DNA of 15,151 nucleotides, from positions 24,561 through 39,711 of the forward strand of contig DEKS01000017.1 in assembly GCA_002354005.1 (NCBI GenBank), written 5' to 3'. Below, piece after piece: positions 14,648 to 15,151 of the stretch. This DNA comes from Bacteroidales bacterium UBA2716 (GTDB lineage Bacteria; Bacteroidota; Bacteroidia; Bacteroidales; UBA932). Numbering within the stretch: position 1 is the first letter of the stretch; each line of letters opens with the position of its first letter. The notes below the pieces were generated by a model. It worked only from the letters and a program-made list of their open reading frames with translations, made no database searches and was not told the origin of the DNA. The position numbers were made by a program, and so were the translations under genes.

Positions 14648-14659
14648 ATACTTTTTACT

Positions 14660-14667
14660 TATATTTG
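14660..14667 (+). promoter_or_regulatory. -7 box of the arginine decarboxylase gene
   Basis: TATATTTG is a full TAxxTTTG match, 29 nt before the ATG at 14697. It sits 12 bp from the opposing tamL box, the same geometry as at 3783-3810. Confidence 0.6.
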
Positions 14668-14696
14668 CGTGATTTTTTAATACAGTTTACAGAGGG

Positions 14697-15151
14697 ATGA
14701 AAAACAAATACATCGACCTTATTGACCAGACCTTCGATTTCCCGCAGGACGAATTCATGGTGGTGGACGGCAACCTGATGTTCAACGACATCGACCTTAT
14801 GGAAATCATCGACAAGTACGGTACTCCGCTCAAAATCACGTATTTACCCAAGATTTCGTCGCAAATCCAGCGGGCCAAGCGTCTGTTCAAGGTGGCCATG
14901 GCCAAGGCCGATTACCGGGGGCAGTACCACTACAGCTACTGCACCAAGAGTTCCCAGTTCGCCTTTGTGGTGCACGAGGCCCTCAAGAACGACATTCACC
15001 TGGAAACTTCGTCGGCCTATGACCTGGACCTTATCCGGGCCCTGGAAAAGGACGGTTCCGTGAAGAAAGACAAACTGTATGTCATTTGCAACGGCTTCAA
15101 ACGCCCCCAGTACATCGAGAACATCGCCGCCCTGCGCAAGGAGGGCTGGAA
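14697..15151 (+). CDS. speA: Arginine decarboxylase, alanine-racemase-fold type, N-terminal part
   Basis: The frame stays open from the ATG at 14697 to the right edge (151 codons plus 2 bases), so only about the first third of the protein is present. The translation opens MKNKYIDLIDQTFDFPQDEF and continues with YGTPLKITYLPKIS (41-54) and YHYSYCTKSSQF (77-88). Lys84 in the latter aligns with the PLP-binding Lys of fold-type III decarboxylases. ETSSAYDLDLI and ICNGFKR follow, as in SpeA-like enzymes. It decarboxylates arginine to agmatine (with PLP and Mg2+) in the cytosol, feeding putrescine/spermidine synthesis. A different diamino-acid decarboxylase of the same fold cannot be excluded from the N-terminus alone. 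It has its own promoter, divergent from tamL. Confidence 0.82.
   Translation, partial: MKNKYIDLIDQTFDFPQDEFMVVDGNLMFNDIDLMEIIDKYGTPLKITYLPKISSQIQRAKRLFKVAMAKADYRGQYHYSYCTKSSQFAFVVHEALKNDIHLETSSAYDLDLIRALEKDGSVKKDKLYVICNGFKRPQYIENIAALRKEGW

Noticed and set aside
13912..14700. 262-codon plus-strand open frame opposite tamL
   Set aside because: It covers the TamL POTRA region in antisense and crosses the divergent promoters; no domain recognised.
1..15151. CRISPR arrays, tRNA/rRNA genes, insertion sequences, attachment sites
   Set aside because: Looked for and not seen: no regularly spaced repeats, no cloverleaf-like sequence recognised, no transposase or integrase genes.

Overview
The window looks like a chromosomal segment of a member of Bacteroidota, most likely order Bacteroidales from a gut-type habitat. 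Three things support this. Almost every transcription unit starts behind the characteristic Bacteroidota -7 box TAxxTTTG. Most start codons lack a strong Shine-Dalgarno and sit behind short A/T-rich leaders. The protein families are typical of the phylum: long-form QueA, a lipidated TamA homologue (TamL), a YghO-type GNAT protein, short SPII lipoproteins and a type III fold arginine decarboxylase. Base composition is near balanced in genes and strongly A/T-rich in the first 395 bases. I see no phage, insertion sequence, CRISPR array, tRNA or rRNA; this is mainly core chromosome with a few lineage-specific envelope genes.

Layout. 1-395: gene-free and A/T-rich, with several dyad-symmetric elements. 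414-1622 (+): long-form QueA (queuosine). 1670-2821 (+): divergent glycerolipid acyltransferase. 2805-3761 (-): YrbG-type Na+/Ca2+ exchanger, converging on and overlapping the acyltransferase by 17 bp. 3832-4290 and 4291-6543 (+): a small lipoprotein directly abutting a secreted M6 metalloprotease. 6540-7937 (-): RlmD-type rRNA m5U methyltransferase, overlapping the protease stop by 4 bp. 8129-8926 and 8960-9844 (+): an outer-membrane barrel and a lipoprotein, closed by a strong intrinsic terminator. 9953-11083 and 11087-12388 (+): a YghO/bacterial-ceramide-synthase-like GNAT protein and the RarA/MgsA clamp-loader-like ATPase, 3 bp apart. 12430-14634 (-): TamL. 14697 to the right edge (+): the N-terminal third of arginine decarboxylase.

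Genes plausibly working together are the lipoprotein-protease pair (both exported), the barrel-lipoprotein pair (both envelope), and more loosely the envelope/lipid genes (acyltransferase, GNAT protein, TamL). QueA and RlmD are unrelated RNA-modification housekeeping genes.

The most notable non-coding observations are these: a near-identical 28-bp divergent promoter module (23 of 28 positions) used at two distant loci; a TamL promoter so close to the start codon that its mRNA should be leaderless; hairpins embedded in coding sequence at all three convergent gene ends, including a textbook terminator inside the exchanger gene and a perfect 17-bp inverted repeat looping out the TamL stop codon; and paired palindromes upstream of queA. 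No clearly new multi-gene defence or mobile system is visible.
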